From Paenibacillus silviterrae (GTDB taxonomy: Bacteria; Bacillota; Bacilli; Paenibacillales; NBRC-103111), in NCBI RefSeq assembly GCF_030167925.1, contig NZ_JASKUT010000002.1, forward strand, positions 930,001-994,000: a DNA stretch of 64,000 nucleotides, given 5' to 3'. Positions 17,277 through 25,075 of the stretch are shown here, piece by piece. The notes under the pieces are model-generated. The model was not told where the DNA came from. It searched no databases and saw nothing but the letters and a program-made list of their open reading frames with translations. Numbering within the stretch: the stretch's first letter is position 1; each line of letters starts with the position of its first letter. A program made the position numbers and the translations under genes.

Positions 17277-18398
17277 ATGAGCTTGAAAAAGATACTGGCT
17301 TTACTAAGCGTGGCCTTGATTTCCGGAGTTATCAGCGTGCAGGCATGGGCAAATAGCCATGACAAAGAAATCGGCATTGAGATCGATGGAAGCAAGCTTA
17401 CTGCCGTCGGCCTTTTGGTAGATGGTAGAACGATGGTGCCGATGCGGGCCATTTTTGAAAAACTGCAGTCCGAGGTCATATGGGATCAGGAGAAGCAATC
17501 CGTTACGGCCACGAAAGGCGACACCACCGTTAAGCTTATCATTGGGGATGTCTCAGCTCGCGTGAATAACAAGACGAATACGCTTGATGTTCCTCCGATG
17601 CTTGTGGAAGGAACAACGTATGTTCCGCTTCGTTTTGTATCGGAGTCACTTGGTGCTAAAGTCGATTATGATGCAAATCGCAGTATCGCACTTGTTCATA
17701 CAGCTGGCAGTGATGCTACTTCAGACTCCCATACGCGGCCCAACGAACTTTCCGTAGAGCCATTTGTTGTGAAAGGCCGCGTAACGGACCGACAGGGCAA
17801 GCCCCTCGAAGGTGTTGAAATTATTGCAGATAACCAATTAGCCCGAGATAGCTATCAAGAGGCATTCACAGATACAGACGGGTACTATCAGATCGATTTG
17901 CCCGAAATCAATACGACATGGAATATGATCAGTTACTTTGAGCGTAAATTCGAAGGAAAGGTTCAGAAATTTAATTTGACATCCGTTACAGATCGCCCCT
18001 TTGGAGGAAATAAAGGCGCTATTCGGGATTTCGTCTGGGATGATATTAATGGGATGGTCATTATCCAATATAACTATCCGGATAAAGAACAATGGTCCGA
18101 GTTTTCCCTCGATCAGGTTGAATTAACGCTTACGCCAGTTTCCCGTTTAATTGACGGCACCGAAGGGAAAGTGATTAAGGAGGTCACAACCTTCTCCCCG
18201 GATGGACCAGGTCTTCAATCAGTGCCGATTGCCAAGTACGAGATAAGCGCCAGATGGGTGCCGGCCGGAATGGATCCCGTACCAATGCTAGTCTCGAAAT
18301 TTGAGACGAACCAATATGTGCAATCTATTGTCACTTCTGACTTCAGTGCAGTCGTTGGTACAACGAAGCGGGTAGCGATTAAAGTTTCATTTCCTTAA
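17277..18398 (+). CDS. Secreted stalk-domain protein with carboxypeptidase-regulatory-like domain
   Basis: About 373 residues. A signal peptide is followed by a copper-amine-oxidase-N domain (about 30-145; DGRTMVPMRAIFEKL, GTTYVPLRFVSESLG) closely similar to that of the preceding gene, then a carboxypeptidase-regulatory-like beta-sandwich (about 162-215; VKGRVTDRQGKPLEG and TDTDGYYQID), and a ~150-residue tail I cannot assign. AAGGAGG lies only 3 bases before the ATG at 17277 but 9 bases before TTG at 17283, so the TTG may be the true start. It lies 42 bases after the beta-helix gene. A strong terminator follows. Confidence 0.82.
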   Translation: MSLKKILALLSVALISGVISVQAWANSHDKEIGIEIDGSKLTAVGLLVDGRTMVPMRAIFEKLQSEVIWDQEKQSVTATKGDTTVKLIIGDVSARVNNKTNTLDVPPMLVEGTTYVPLRFVSESLGAKVDYDANRSIALVHTAGSDATSDSHTRPNELSVEPFVVKGRVTDRQGKPLEGVEIIADNQLARDSYQEAFTDTDGYYQIDLPEINTTWNMISYFERKFEGKVQKFNLTSVTDRPFGGNKGAIRDFVWDDINGMVIIQYNYPDKEQWSEFSLDQVELTLTPVSRLIDGTEGKVIKEVTTFSPDGPGLQSVPIAKYEISARWVPAGMDPVPMLVSKFETNQYVQSIVTSDFSAVVGTTKRVAIKVSFP

Positions 18399-18456
18399 AC
18401 TAAATACCTTCACACACCTTGGAATTGATTCCGTAATTTTGCAAATGTTGAAACGA

Positions 18457-18494
18457 AAAAGGCAGCCGGTCAGAACCGGTTGCCTTTTCTCTTT
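18457..18494 (+). terminator. Intrinsic terminator of the stalk-domain gene cluster
   Basis: A 14-bp stem (18457-18470 with 18475-18488, one G-T pair) with loop CAGA and a pyrimidine tail CTCTTT. A group II intron remnant begins directly after the tail. Confidence 0.88.
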
Positions 18495-18690
18495 GTACGC
18501 CCAGCGGGGGCTGGCGAGCGCCTACCGTTAGCCAAGGGCAAGGGTGTCTACCGTGAGGTAGAATCTGAAGGAAAGCCGGAGGCAAATGCACGGGCCAAGG
18601 TTACACGAACCTAATTTGAGGCAGGGTTAGCCGGATGAGTTGCCACAGAGCCACCAAGGGCTAATCTTGTAGACTTGGGTGGTAAACTCG
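18495..18690 (+). mobile_element. Truncated group IIC intron (5' part of domain I, no reverse transcriptase)
   Basis: The segment starts GTACGCCCAG, close to the GUGYGCCC 5' end of bacterial group II introns. It contains blocks that line up with domain I of the Oceanobacillus iheyensis IIC intron as I remember it: GTTAGCC, CAAGGGTGTC, GAATCTGAAGGAAGC-like, CACGAACCT, TGAGGC and GGATGAGTT. Part of the early domain I arm seems deleted, and the sequence loses resemblance near 18690. There is no reverse-transcriptase frame and no domain V found downstream, so it cannot splice or move. IIC introns are known to insert just after terminator stem-loops, exactly this location. Confidence 0.72.
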
Positions 18691-18855
18691 TACATGTCAT
18701 TATTGGACAAACCATGGGTCGTAATTATTGTCAAGTTGAGCGGACAAAGGTTCATAATAATCAATATTATAGGCGCTTGTTTACATAATGCATATTATAG
18801 GACTCTATTTAGACTTGGCAAAAATATCTTTTTAACGGAACTTTCCCCACCCATT

Positions 18856-19119
18856 TTAGGAACTATTCTTTTCATCCAATCCCATACGACGTTCTAAAAG
18901 ATCTTTAAGTTCACCCATGGTTACAGGTTGAGCGTGTTTTTTTAGCTCGTAACCCAGCTCACCATTAGCCTCGATAAATATAGTAGCCAGCAGTCTTGTC
19001 AAAAAGCTCAAGGGACGATTTTGTTTCTCTTTAGGTACAAATATTTTGATACTATCGTCTTCGCTAAAATGTGAAAAAGCATGGAATCCTTCCTCAATAA
19101 ATTTACCTTAATATTCCAT
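18856..19119 (-). pseudogene. Small unrecognised gene with stop at codon 4
   Basis: From ATG at 19119 the frame reads MEY, then TAA (19108-19110), then an uninterrupted 83-residue stretch: GKFIEEGFHAFSHFSEDD... to ...LLERRMGLDEKNSS. Composition is convincingly protein-like and there is no other good start in this frame before an internal methionine. GGAGG lies upstream at 19136-19140. I do not recognise the family. Simplest reading: a short gene inactivated by one nonsense change, next to the intron remnant. The rest of the 18690-19222 gap holds nothing I can support except the terminator at its right end. Confidence 0.5.
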
Positions 19120-19150
19120 ATGGGAATTAAATTATCCTCCCATAGATGAA

Positions 19151-19194
19151 CAAAGGCAGCCGATCTAGTGGGCCGGCTGCCTTTGTGTTTTTTT
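19151..19194 (+). terminator. Strong hairpin terminator, possibly bidirectional
   Basis: A perfect 12-bp stem CAAAGGCAGCCG / CGGCTGCCTTTG (19151-19162 with 19174-19185) followed by a T-rich run (TGTTTTTTT) on the plus strand. It lies 28 bases past the sigma-factor stop on the minus strand and probably serves that operon. Confidence 0.75.
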
Positions 19195-19222
19195 GAGCTA
19201 TAATACCCCGGGTACCCATCCC

Positions 19223-20143
19223 TTAAGGTGTAAATTTTTGCGGTTTTTCATAATCCGGCATTTCGGAATAAACTCGAACAAGCTTATCCGGGTTTCGAAC
19301 GGCATACATTCTGGAAATCATTCCGCTTCGGAGTTGTATGAATAAAGCGGCCACTATTTCGTCCCCCGAACGGATTACGATAGCGGTCTCACCGTTCAAA
19401 GGGGCAAACTCGAAATGAAAGTCTCCCTGAAAATAGGACCTTAAGCTGTGCATCCCGTCGAGCAGTACTCGGGCCACGTGCTCACGCGTTTGCACCGGAT
19501 GCCTGAACGCTTTAGCTTTCCCGCCACCGTCGGCGACGAACTTGACATCCTCGGTCAACAGTGACATCACTAGATCGACGTTTCCCTGCTCGAGGGAGGT
19601 AAGGAAACGGCTCACCCATTCCAATTCAACTGCTTCAGCTGTAACCGTCTCGTCCTCGGATATGCCCATTTTGTTTCTCGCCCGGCTCAACAGCTTGCGA
19701 CAGTTGGCCTCTTGCTTGCCAAGCAGTTCCGCGATTTCGAAATAGTCGAAGCCCAGCGCCTCACGCAGGACGAAAACCGTCCGCTCTGCCGGCGTCAGCC
19801 GTTCGAGCAGTACGAGCATGGCGTATGACAGCAGATCGCGGCGGACGACCGTCGTCTCTAGCGGATCCGTCTCCGACATTCGAACCGGTTCTGGCAGCCA
19901 CGGGCCGACGTACAATTCCCTCTTTTTCCGCGCCGACTTCTGCAGATTGAGGCAGTGATTGGTTATCATTTTGCATAAATACGCCTTCGGTTCCTCCAAA
20001 CGTTCGGGTTGTACGTGGCACGCCTTAACAAACACGTCCTGCACCGCATCTTCCGCGTCTGCAGCGGAGCCTGTCAGCTGATATGCCAGAGTGAACAGCA
20101 GCGTTTTATATTGACCGTAAAGTTTCTCCATTTGCCGTCTCAC
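19223..20143 (-). CDS. sigJ-like: ECF41/SigJ-type RNA polymerase sigma factor with SnoaL-like C-terminal domain
   Basis: A 306-residue extracytoplasmic-function sigma factor. Sigma2 spans about 6-72 (ADAEDAVQDVFVKAC), sigma4 about 110-165 (LTPAERTVFVLREALGFDYFEIAELLG). Residues ~175-300 form a SnoaL/NTF2-like domain. This fusion defines ECF41, where the extra domain replaces a separate anti-sigma factor. ECF41 genes typically sit beside an oxidoreductase, carboxymuconolactone decarboxylase or epimerase gene that they activate; here an NDH-2-like oxidoreductase lies 33 bases upstream in the same orientation. GTG or ATG choices at the N-terminus do not affect the domains. Confidence 0.92.
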   Translation of the reverse strand: MRRQMEKLYGQYKTLLFTLAYQLTGSAADAEDAVQDVFVKACHVQPERLEEPKAYLCKMITNHCLNLQKSARKKRELYVGPWLPEPVRMSETDPLETTVVRRDLLSYAMLVLLERLTPAERTVFVLREALGFDYFEIAELLGKQEANCRKLLSRARNKMGISEDETVTAEAVELEWVSRFLTSLEQGNVDLVMSLLTEDVKFVADGGGKAKAFRHPVQTREHVARVLLDGMHSLRSYFQGDFHFEFAPLNGETAIVIRSGDEIVAALFIQLRSGMISRMYAVRNPDKLVRVYSEMPDYEKPQKFTP

Positions 20144-20176
20144 CTTTTCCGGCTGGTTGATATTGGTATCTAGTTA

Positions 20177-21373
20177 CTATCGTAGCATACTCCCCTTATC
20201 CCATGCCAGTTTCCTAATTTTCCACCCCAGCTTTCCCGTTATGATCATATTAAGTCCCCACTTGCGTCCCCATACAAATCCACGGTTCTCCCCCAAGCCG
20301 ATGCAGAAGAAATCCAATATCGAGCTGGCGGATTTGTGAACCGGTGCGGTGCGGCCCTCCAGATCGGCAATCACGATTTTCCCCAGTCTATCTGCCTGCA
20401 GCACGCCTTCTCCGGCCCTCATCAAATCCGCCTTGCCGTTTTCCGGATCGACGATTCTCGCACAGTCGCCGATGCTGTAAACACCCGTCGCCCCTTCGAC
20501 GCGATAACATTCATCCACCATCACTTGACCATCTGGAGTAAGCGGCAATCCCATGCTTCGAAGGGCCGGATTCGGGACCAGACCAATTGTCCAGATACAT
20601 AGGCCAACCGGCAGACGATCGCCATTGCTGAGCTTCACCGCCCCTGCTTCCGCCTGCATCACTTTACAGTTGTAAAGTACTTTTACACCACATTCGTAGA
20701 GAACCTGATCCAATTTTTTCCCGACTTTTTCAGGCCCCTCCAGAAACAATCGCCTCTGTCCGCTCAACAAATAGACCTTGATATCGGACGGGTTTAGTCC
20801 TAATGACGATGCTTCCTTCCGCATCTCAAGCGCCAGCTCGGCGGATGTCTCAACACCGCTGATACCCGCTCCCGCAACCGCGATCGACATCAGTCGCTTT
20901 CGTTCCCCAGGGTCCATCTCACCGGCAGCTTTTCGCAGGTTGGCGTGCCAGCGCTCTCGGATGTCAGCCGCTGCTTGTGGGTCGGTCAAGGCGATGCCGC
21001 CCCGATTGGATTCCGGTTGCCGCACGATACTGCCGACCGCCACGACCAAAATGTCATACTGCATGCGGGCATGATTACCTTGCGCATCCTCATATCGAAT
21101 CTGTTTTCCCCCGCTGTCCACGGACGTAACCTTACCTTGCACGAATTCGACGCCTTCTGAGAATGAATAATGCGTCCAGGGAATCATAATCTCTTCCTGG
21201 CCCACGGCAGGCCGGAACAACAGCATTTTGCGTATATGACCAGGCTGCTTGTCGATCAGAACAAACCGAATCCGCCGCCCGTTCGCCATGTCCCGAGTCT
21301 CTTCCTTTATTGCTTTGAGTGAATGAAGCCCTACATGGCCGCCTCCGATGATGACGCATGTTAAGTCGTTCAT
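20177..21373 (-). CDS. NAD(P)/FAD-dependent oxidoreductase (NDH-2-like)
   Basis: A 398-residue pyridine-nucleotide-disulfide oxidoreductase. It has an N-terminal FAD-binding dinucleotide fold (CVIIGGGHVGLHSLKAI), an internal NAD(P)H-binding fold (IAVAGAGISGVETSAELA, about 165) and the FAD motif GVYSIGDCARI near residue 300. A C-terminal amphipathic, basic stretch could give membrane contact as in type II NADH dehydrogenases, but no specific quinone motif can be claimed. It precedes the ECF41 sigma gene by 33 bases and has a candidate ECF41-type promoter upstream, so it is probably both partner and target of that sigma factor. Confidence 0.88.
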   Translation of the reverse strand: MNDLTCVIIGGGHVGLHSLKAIKEETRDMANGRRIRFVLIDKQPGHIRKMLLFRPAVGQEEIMIPWTHYSFSEGVEFVQGKVTSVDSGGKQIRYEDAQGNHARMQYDILVVAVGSIVRQPESNRGGIALTDPQAAADIRERWHANLRKAAGEMDPGERKRLMSIAVAGAGISGVETSAELALEMRKEASSLGLNPSDIKVYLLSGQRRLFLEGPEKVGKKLDQVLYECGVKVLYNCKVMQAEAGAVKLSNGDRLPVGLCIWTIGLVPNPALRSMGLPLTPDGQVMVDECYRVEGATGVYSIGDCARIVDPENGKADLMRAGEGVLQADRLGKIVIADLEGRTAPVHKSASSILDFFCIGLGENRGFVWGRKWGLNMIITGKLGWKIRKLAWDKGSMLR

Positions 21374-21408
21374 TTTTCCTCAGCTCCTTTACGTTTTGCA
21401 CATATAAC

Positions 21409-21432
21409 AACGTAAGGCGCTGATTTGTGACA
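21409..21432 (-). promoter_or_regulatory. Candidate ECF41-type promoter
   Basis: On the minus strand TGTCACA (21432-21426) is followed 13 bases later by CGTT (21412-21409), about 36 bases upstream of the oxidoreductase ATG. ECF41 promoters are described with a TGTCACA -35 and a CGTC -10; the -35 match is exact, the -10 differs at one base and the spacer may be short. Confidence 0.5.
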
Positions 21433-21574
21433 TCGGAAACGAACGAAAAAATGATTTAGGCCTGGAATTACGTTATCCTGCTGGAAAATTCAACAAAGAC
21501 AGCCGATCGTACTGACCGACTGCCTCTGTGATATAGTAAGATATCATTCACCGATGGCGTAACGAATTAAGTAT

Positions 21575-21982
21575 TTATTGCTGATTCCATTTGGCCTTTT
21601 GAATCACATCAGTAATGAAAGGATTCTTGGCATTAGTATAAGCAACCCTATCATTACGGTATTTTTCCGCGAGTTCTTTTTTCAATTGATTGTATTGCTT
21701 TAGGACATCGGGATGGGTTCTTAAATAATCCCTGAATAAAATATTGTTTTCCCACTCTTCGCTTCCATAATTGTATATGTGCAGATGATGCGTCCCTGCT
21801 CTCCATTGACCTTATCTAAAGAATCTTCTGTTAGGGAATTCTTTGTGATGCACATGTTCATAGCCTATTTTTGCTAAAGGTTCAATAAATTCTTCGACTT
21901 CTTTTAAATCACTAACTCCGACCTGCTGATATTCGAAAAGCCACTTTTCGTTGTATTCTTCAATAACCACTGGTTTTTCCAT
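21575..21982 (-). pseudogene. GrpB-family (UPF0157) nucleotidyltransferase-like gene, inactivated
   Basis: An in-frame 136-codon stretch from ATG 21982, with GGAGG 5 bases upstream, reads MEKPVVIEEYNEKWLFEYQQ, then jumps to VGVSDLKEVEEFIEPLAKIG, so the conserved block around HIGSTSVPGL seen in GrpB proteins is missing. Codon 57 is TAA (21812-21814) within NRRFFR*GQWRAGTHHLHIY. The rest, including FRDYLRTHPDVLKQYNQLK, is typical GrpB. Two lesions, an in-frame internal deletion and a nonsense codon, make it a pseudogene. A decayed hairpin resembling the 19.15-kb terminator lies just after it (about 21493-21530). Confidence 0.78.
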
Positions 21983-22074
21983 AGATTCCTCCAGGTACTT
22001 ATCTTGTTTATAGAGAACATTACTTGATTCATCATTTCAGGGAGCAGTTATCGCGGCTTTCTGTCCTGTGAATA

Positions 22075-22623
22075 TCACGTTGAAGTACCCGTTAACTTAA
22101 CAATATCATTTGCTAATACTTCTGTTATAGATTCACGATTTTCTTCATTAAGATAATAAAGATTTATCCCGGATTTTTCTTTTATCTTGTTAATCACTGG
22201 ATGGCTATCTAAACAAATTGTCGCTAAAATAAAATGTTGGGAACTTGACATAATGTCAAGGATCATTTCTTGAAAAGGATCGGATAACATTTGCATGAAA
22301 CCAATTTCATCGATAACTGTAATCTTCTTTGTTTTTAACGATTGCCTTACTGCCTTTAAGGCGATATTTTCAAAAGCATCTATGTCAACCCCATACCTCC
22401 CTACTCTTAACGAGCTTGAACTATCAACACTTGCAATAAGAACACTCTCACCACTAAGCGATACGCAATTAAATCCAGTTCGGTCCGTCATGTTACGTAT
22501 TTCTTCTGTGTAAAATCCACCAAAATATTCAGAACCAATTCGGTGAATAACTCGTTTAATTGCTGTTGATTTCCCCGCTCGAGGTTTTCCGGTTAGCAAA
22601 AAACATGTGTTCAATCCTACCAC
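22075..22623 (-). CDS. THEP1-like nucleoside-triphosphatase
   Basis: A ~180-residue P-loop protein with Walker A TGKPRAGKST near the N-terminus and Walker B ITVIDEIGFM (about 100-110), matching the NTPase/THEP1 family of small nucleoside-triphosphatases. Cellular role is not known for most members. The frame opens with GTG at 22623, but TTG at 22614 gives MNTCFLLTGKPRAGKST, the usual THEP1 N-terminus, with AAAGGGTGG about 5 bases upstream and is the more likely start. It stands alone among decayed genes. Confidence 0.78.
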   Translation of the reverse strand: MVGLNTCFLLTGKPRAGKSTAIKRVIHRIGSEYFGGFYTEEIRNMTDRTGFNCVSLSGESVLIASVDSSSSLRVGRYGVDIDAFENIALKAVRQSLKTKKITVIDEIGFMQMLSDPFQEMILDIMSSSQHFILATICLDSHPVINKIKEKSGINLYYLNEENRESITEVLANDIVKLTGTST

Positions 22624-22706
22624 CCTTTCGTTATTACATAATCGGTATTAACAAAAATGAAGCACTTAACTAATATCCTTGAACATTTAGGTTAATGAGT
22701 CTTGGT

Positions 22707-22850
22707 TCAGGAGTTTTCTGTGTCTTCTTCATATTTCATAATTACAATTGATCCTTTAGGATTCCCATATTGTACCATAGTAAATTGAATTTTACTGCCC
22801 GGCAGCTTCTTCACATTAATTCTAATATATTTCTTGAAGACTACTTCCAG
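22707..22850 (-). other. Short protein-coding remnant, unrecognised
   Basis: A 47-codon minus-strand frame with no good start codon or ribosome site ends in QFTMVQYGNPKGSIVIMKYE. It looks like the C-terminus of a decayed gene. No family recognised. Confidence 0.3.
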
Positions 22851-22857
22851 TTAACAA

Positions 22858-22891
22858 GAAAAAGGCAGCTGGAATGACCGGCTCCCTTTTC
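22858..22891 (-). terminator. Terminator of the SGNH/Gfo-Idh/ABC operon
   Basis: An imperfect stem (GGCAGCTGG with CCGGCTCCC) flanked by A and T runs; on the minus strand it ends in GCCTTTTTC and lies just past the SGNH gene stop. Confidence 0.6.
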
Positions 22892-22908
22892 TTCATGTTA
22901 TTGAGCTA

Positions 22909-24015
22909 TCACCTGATTGCAAGTACATTGCGAAGGATCGGCTCCAAACCGTTCGCCATCATCATAAAGCCGAGATCCGTCGGATGCACGCCGTCCACAG
23001 TTGCTTCCGCGGGCTCCGGACCTAGCCATCCCGATCCATCCACGAAAAACAACAAGGTATCTCCCGCTTCTCGAAGCCGCTGCACTAGATCTGACTGAAA
23101 TTGCTTGCGTTCCAATCGGCTCTGCAGCAGCTCCGGTTTATGCGCCTCTGTGCCATACGCAATACGGGAAACTACCATGATCGGGACGGAAGAATGAGCC
23201 TCCCGATAGATTCTAATAAACTCAGGCAGCGTGCGGCAATAAAGCTCCGTGTTACAATTGCCTTCGTAATCGAGAACCAAACAAGCAGGATCCCCAATTT
23301 GCGCAGCAAGCTGAGCAAGCTCCGGTTCCCCCTTGCCGTTACCCGAGAATCCCAGATTAATGAACTCTCGGTTGATTCTTCTGCTAAGGATATTAGTGTA
23401 GGACATGCCCGGGCGCGAGGCGCAGCCTCCTTGAGTAATCGAGGTGCCATAGAGGATGATACGCTCCTTAGATTCGTATGGAGCAGGCGCTGTGACGATC
23501 GCCCCGGGCTCAAGACCGATCCAAATGTCTTCGACTCCCTTGTACAAGGGCAGATTGAGAGTAAATTGTCGTACCTCGTTCGACAAGCCTGCGAAAAGCT
23601 CACTCTCATAAGCAAACTGATCCGATGAGAAACGGGACGTTCCGGTATAGACCATACTCCCGGGTATGCCAATGTACGCATCCACACCTCCCTCTCCTGT
23701 AGGAGGCATATGATACATATCCGGAATGCCGGAAAGCCGGATTCGCACGGACACCTTCCTCGAGTCGGTTTGGAAGCGGATTTGTCCGCCGGAGGTGCAG
23801 TTTGCGAGATCATCCACTGCCGACCGCACCATAACCTCGGGCCTCAATGGAAGCCGGCGATAAACACGATCGGTATGCAGCCAAGCGAATCCGGCAACGT
23901 GAAAGGCCCCTTCGAGAGGGGAATACCAGTGCATGCGATCCCCTGCATGTTCTTGAACCCTCATATTCTCATCCAAATGATAGATGCTCCCAGTTTGCTG
24001 TGTTGGCTCAGCCAC
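22909..24015 (-). CDS. SGNH/GDSL-type hydrolase, two-domain
   Basis: A 368-residue esterase-like protein. The N-terminal ~170 residues form the beta-sandwich domain often preceding SGNH domains in bacterial glycan operons. The catalytic half shows block I LYGTSITQGG (serine nucleophile, about 183), block II GFSGNGKGE, block III DYEGN and block V DGVHPTD (Asp-His). Such enzymes remove acetyl or other acyl groups from sugars; no signal peptide is seen, so it likely acts on imported sugars. GTG at 24015 is supported by GGAAGGTGA 7-8 bases upstream. It is the last gene of the ABC/oxidoreductase operon. Confidence 0.85.
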   Translation of the reverse strand: MAEPTQQTGSIYHLDENMRVQEHAGDRMHWYSPLEGAFHVAGFAWLHTDRVYRRLPLRPEVMVRSAVDDLANCTSGGQIRFQTDSRKVSVRIRLSGIPDMYHMPPTGEGGVDAYIGIPGSMVYTGTSRFSSDQFAYESELFAGLSNEVRQFTLNLPLYKGVEDIWIGLEPGAIVTAPAPYESKERIILYGTSITQGGCASRPGMSYTNILSRRINREFINLGFSGNGKGEPELAQLAAQIGDPACLVLDYEGNCNTELYCRTLPEFIRIYREAHSSVPIMVVSRIAYGTEAHKPELLQSRLERKQFQSDLVQRLREAGDTLLFFVDGSGWLGPEPAEATVDGVHPTDLGFMMMANGLEPILRNVLAIR

Positions 24016-24064
24016 GAGCGTTCACCTTCCTTACCATCGGTATCTTTATGTTCTTTTGCACGAA

Positions 24065-25075
24065 CTACCCCTTGAATTCGTAGGCTTCGTTCAATGTAAC
24101 GGGCTCTCCCCTGCGTACGGACTCGCATGCCGCTAACGCTACGAGTGTGGAGCGCATACCGTCGACCCCGGTTATGGGAACTTCTTCGTTCATGCGGATC
24201 GCTTGAACGAATGCCTCCACTAGGCAGCGGTTCATATCATCTCCCCAGTAGCTCCACTGAGCCTTGAGGCTTTCGTCGCTATACACTTCGTTGATTTGTG
24301 CGAAAGCATCGACAGAGAGCAGTCCTTTGGTACCGACAATCTCCAATGTAACATCTCCCCAAGAAGGAAACGCTTTCGGTCGCGACCAGCTGGTATCAAT
24401 GGAGGCGAAAGCCCCGCTCGCGAATTTCACGTGAACAAAACCTGCGTCCTCTACAGGGATGTCATGAAACAGCGTTCCTGACACGGCGTAAACTTCCTTT
24501 ACCGGGCTGTCCAGTATCCAGTGCAGCAGATCCATAACGTGAACGGAATGGTCAAGTAACGCCCCGCCGCCCGACAGCGCCGGGTCTACAAACCAACCGC
24601 CCGGCATCGTGCCGCGATTCGTCCCCTTGATCGCTACGATCTCTCCGATATCCCCGCGCTCGATCGCCTCTTTGGCTCGAATCACGGCCGGCAGAAACCG
24701 GCAAGGAAACGCCGTCATCAGCTGGACCCCATAACTTTGGCAGGTATCGAGCATTTCACGCATCTCACGAATGGAAAGACCAAGCGGCTTCTCACATAAC
24801 ACATGCTTTCCCGCCTTCGCAGCGGCGATCGTCATCTCTGCATGATGAATGTTCTCCGAGCAGATGATCACGGCATCACAATCACTTTGAAGCAGTTCAC
24901 GGTAGTCTGCATAATACCGGATGTTTTCATCTTCCATCAAGTAACGCTCTACTCTGGAGCGATTCGCATCAGCAATAGCCGTTACTTCGACTCCCGACAA
25001 TCGCTGCAACTGTGCAAAAAAGCCGCCCCCATGTCCGTGTGCGAAGCTGATCATCCCTACCTTAATGTTTGACAT
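24065..25075 (-). CDS. Gfo/Idh/MocA-family NAD(P)-dependent oxidoreductase
   Basis: A 336-residue oxidoreductase. The N-terminal Rossmann fold has KVGMISFAHGHGGGF in place of the common GxGxxG, followed by the family motif VLCEKPLGL (about 95, lysine of the EKP motif), and a C-terminal alpha/beta domain. Such enzymes oxidise or reduce sugars, inositols or glycosides at one carbon. ATG at 25075 is chosen since GGGAGAGG precedes it by about 9 bases; the longer frame to 25114 lies inside the upstream gene. It overlaps that gene by 14 bases, so the two oxidoreductases are coupled and may act as a pair, for example oxidation and later reduction. Confidence 0.87.
   Translation of the reverse strand: MSNIKVGMISFAHGHGGGFFAQLQRLSGVEVTAIADANRSRVERYLMEDENIRYYADYRELLQSDCDAVIICSENIHHAEMTIAAAKAGKHVLCEKPLGLSIREMREMLDTCQSYGVQLMTAFPCRFLPAVIRAKEAIERGDIGEIVAIKGTNRGTMPGGWFVDPALSGGGALLDHSVHVMDLLHWILDSPVKEVYAVSGTLFHDIPVEDAGFVHVKFASGAFASIDTSWSRPKAFPSWGDVTLEIVGTKGLLSVDAFAQINEVYSDESLKAQWSYWGDDMNRCLVEAFVQAIRMNEEVPITGVDGMRSTLVALAACESVRRGEPVTLNEAYEFKG

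Noticed and set aside
18679..18897. 72-codon plus-strand frame after the intron remnant
   Set aside because: Starts in intron sequence and overlaps the better minus-strand small gene; composition unconvincing.
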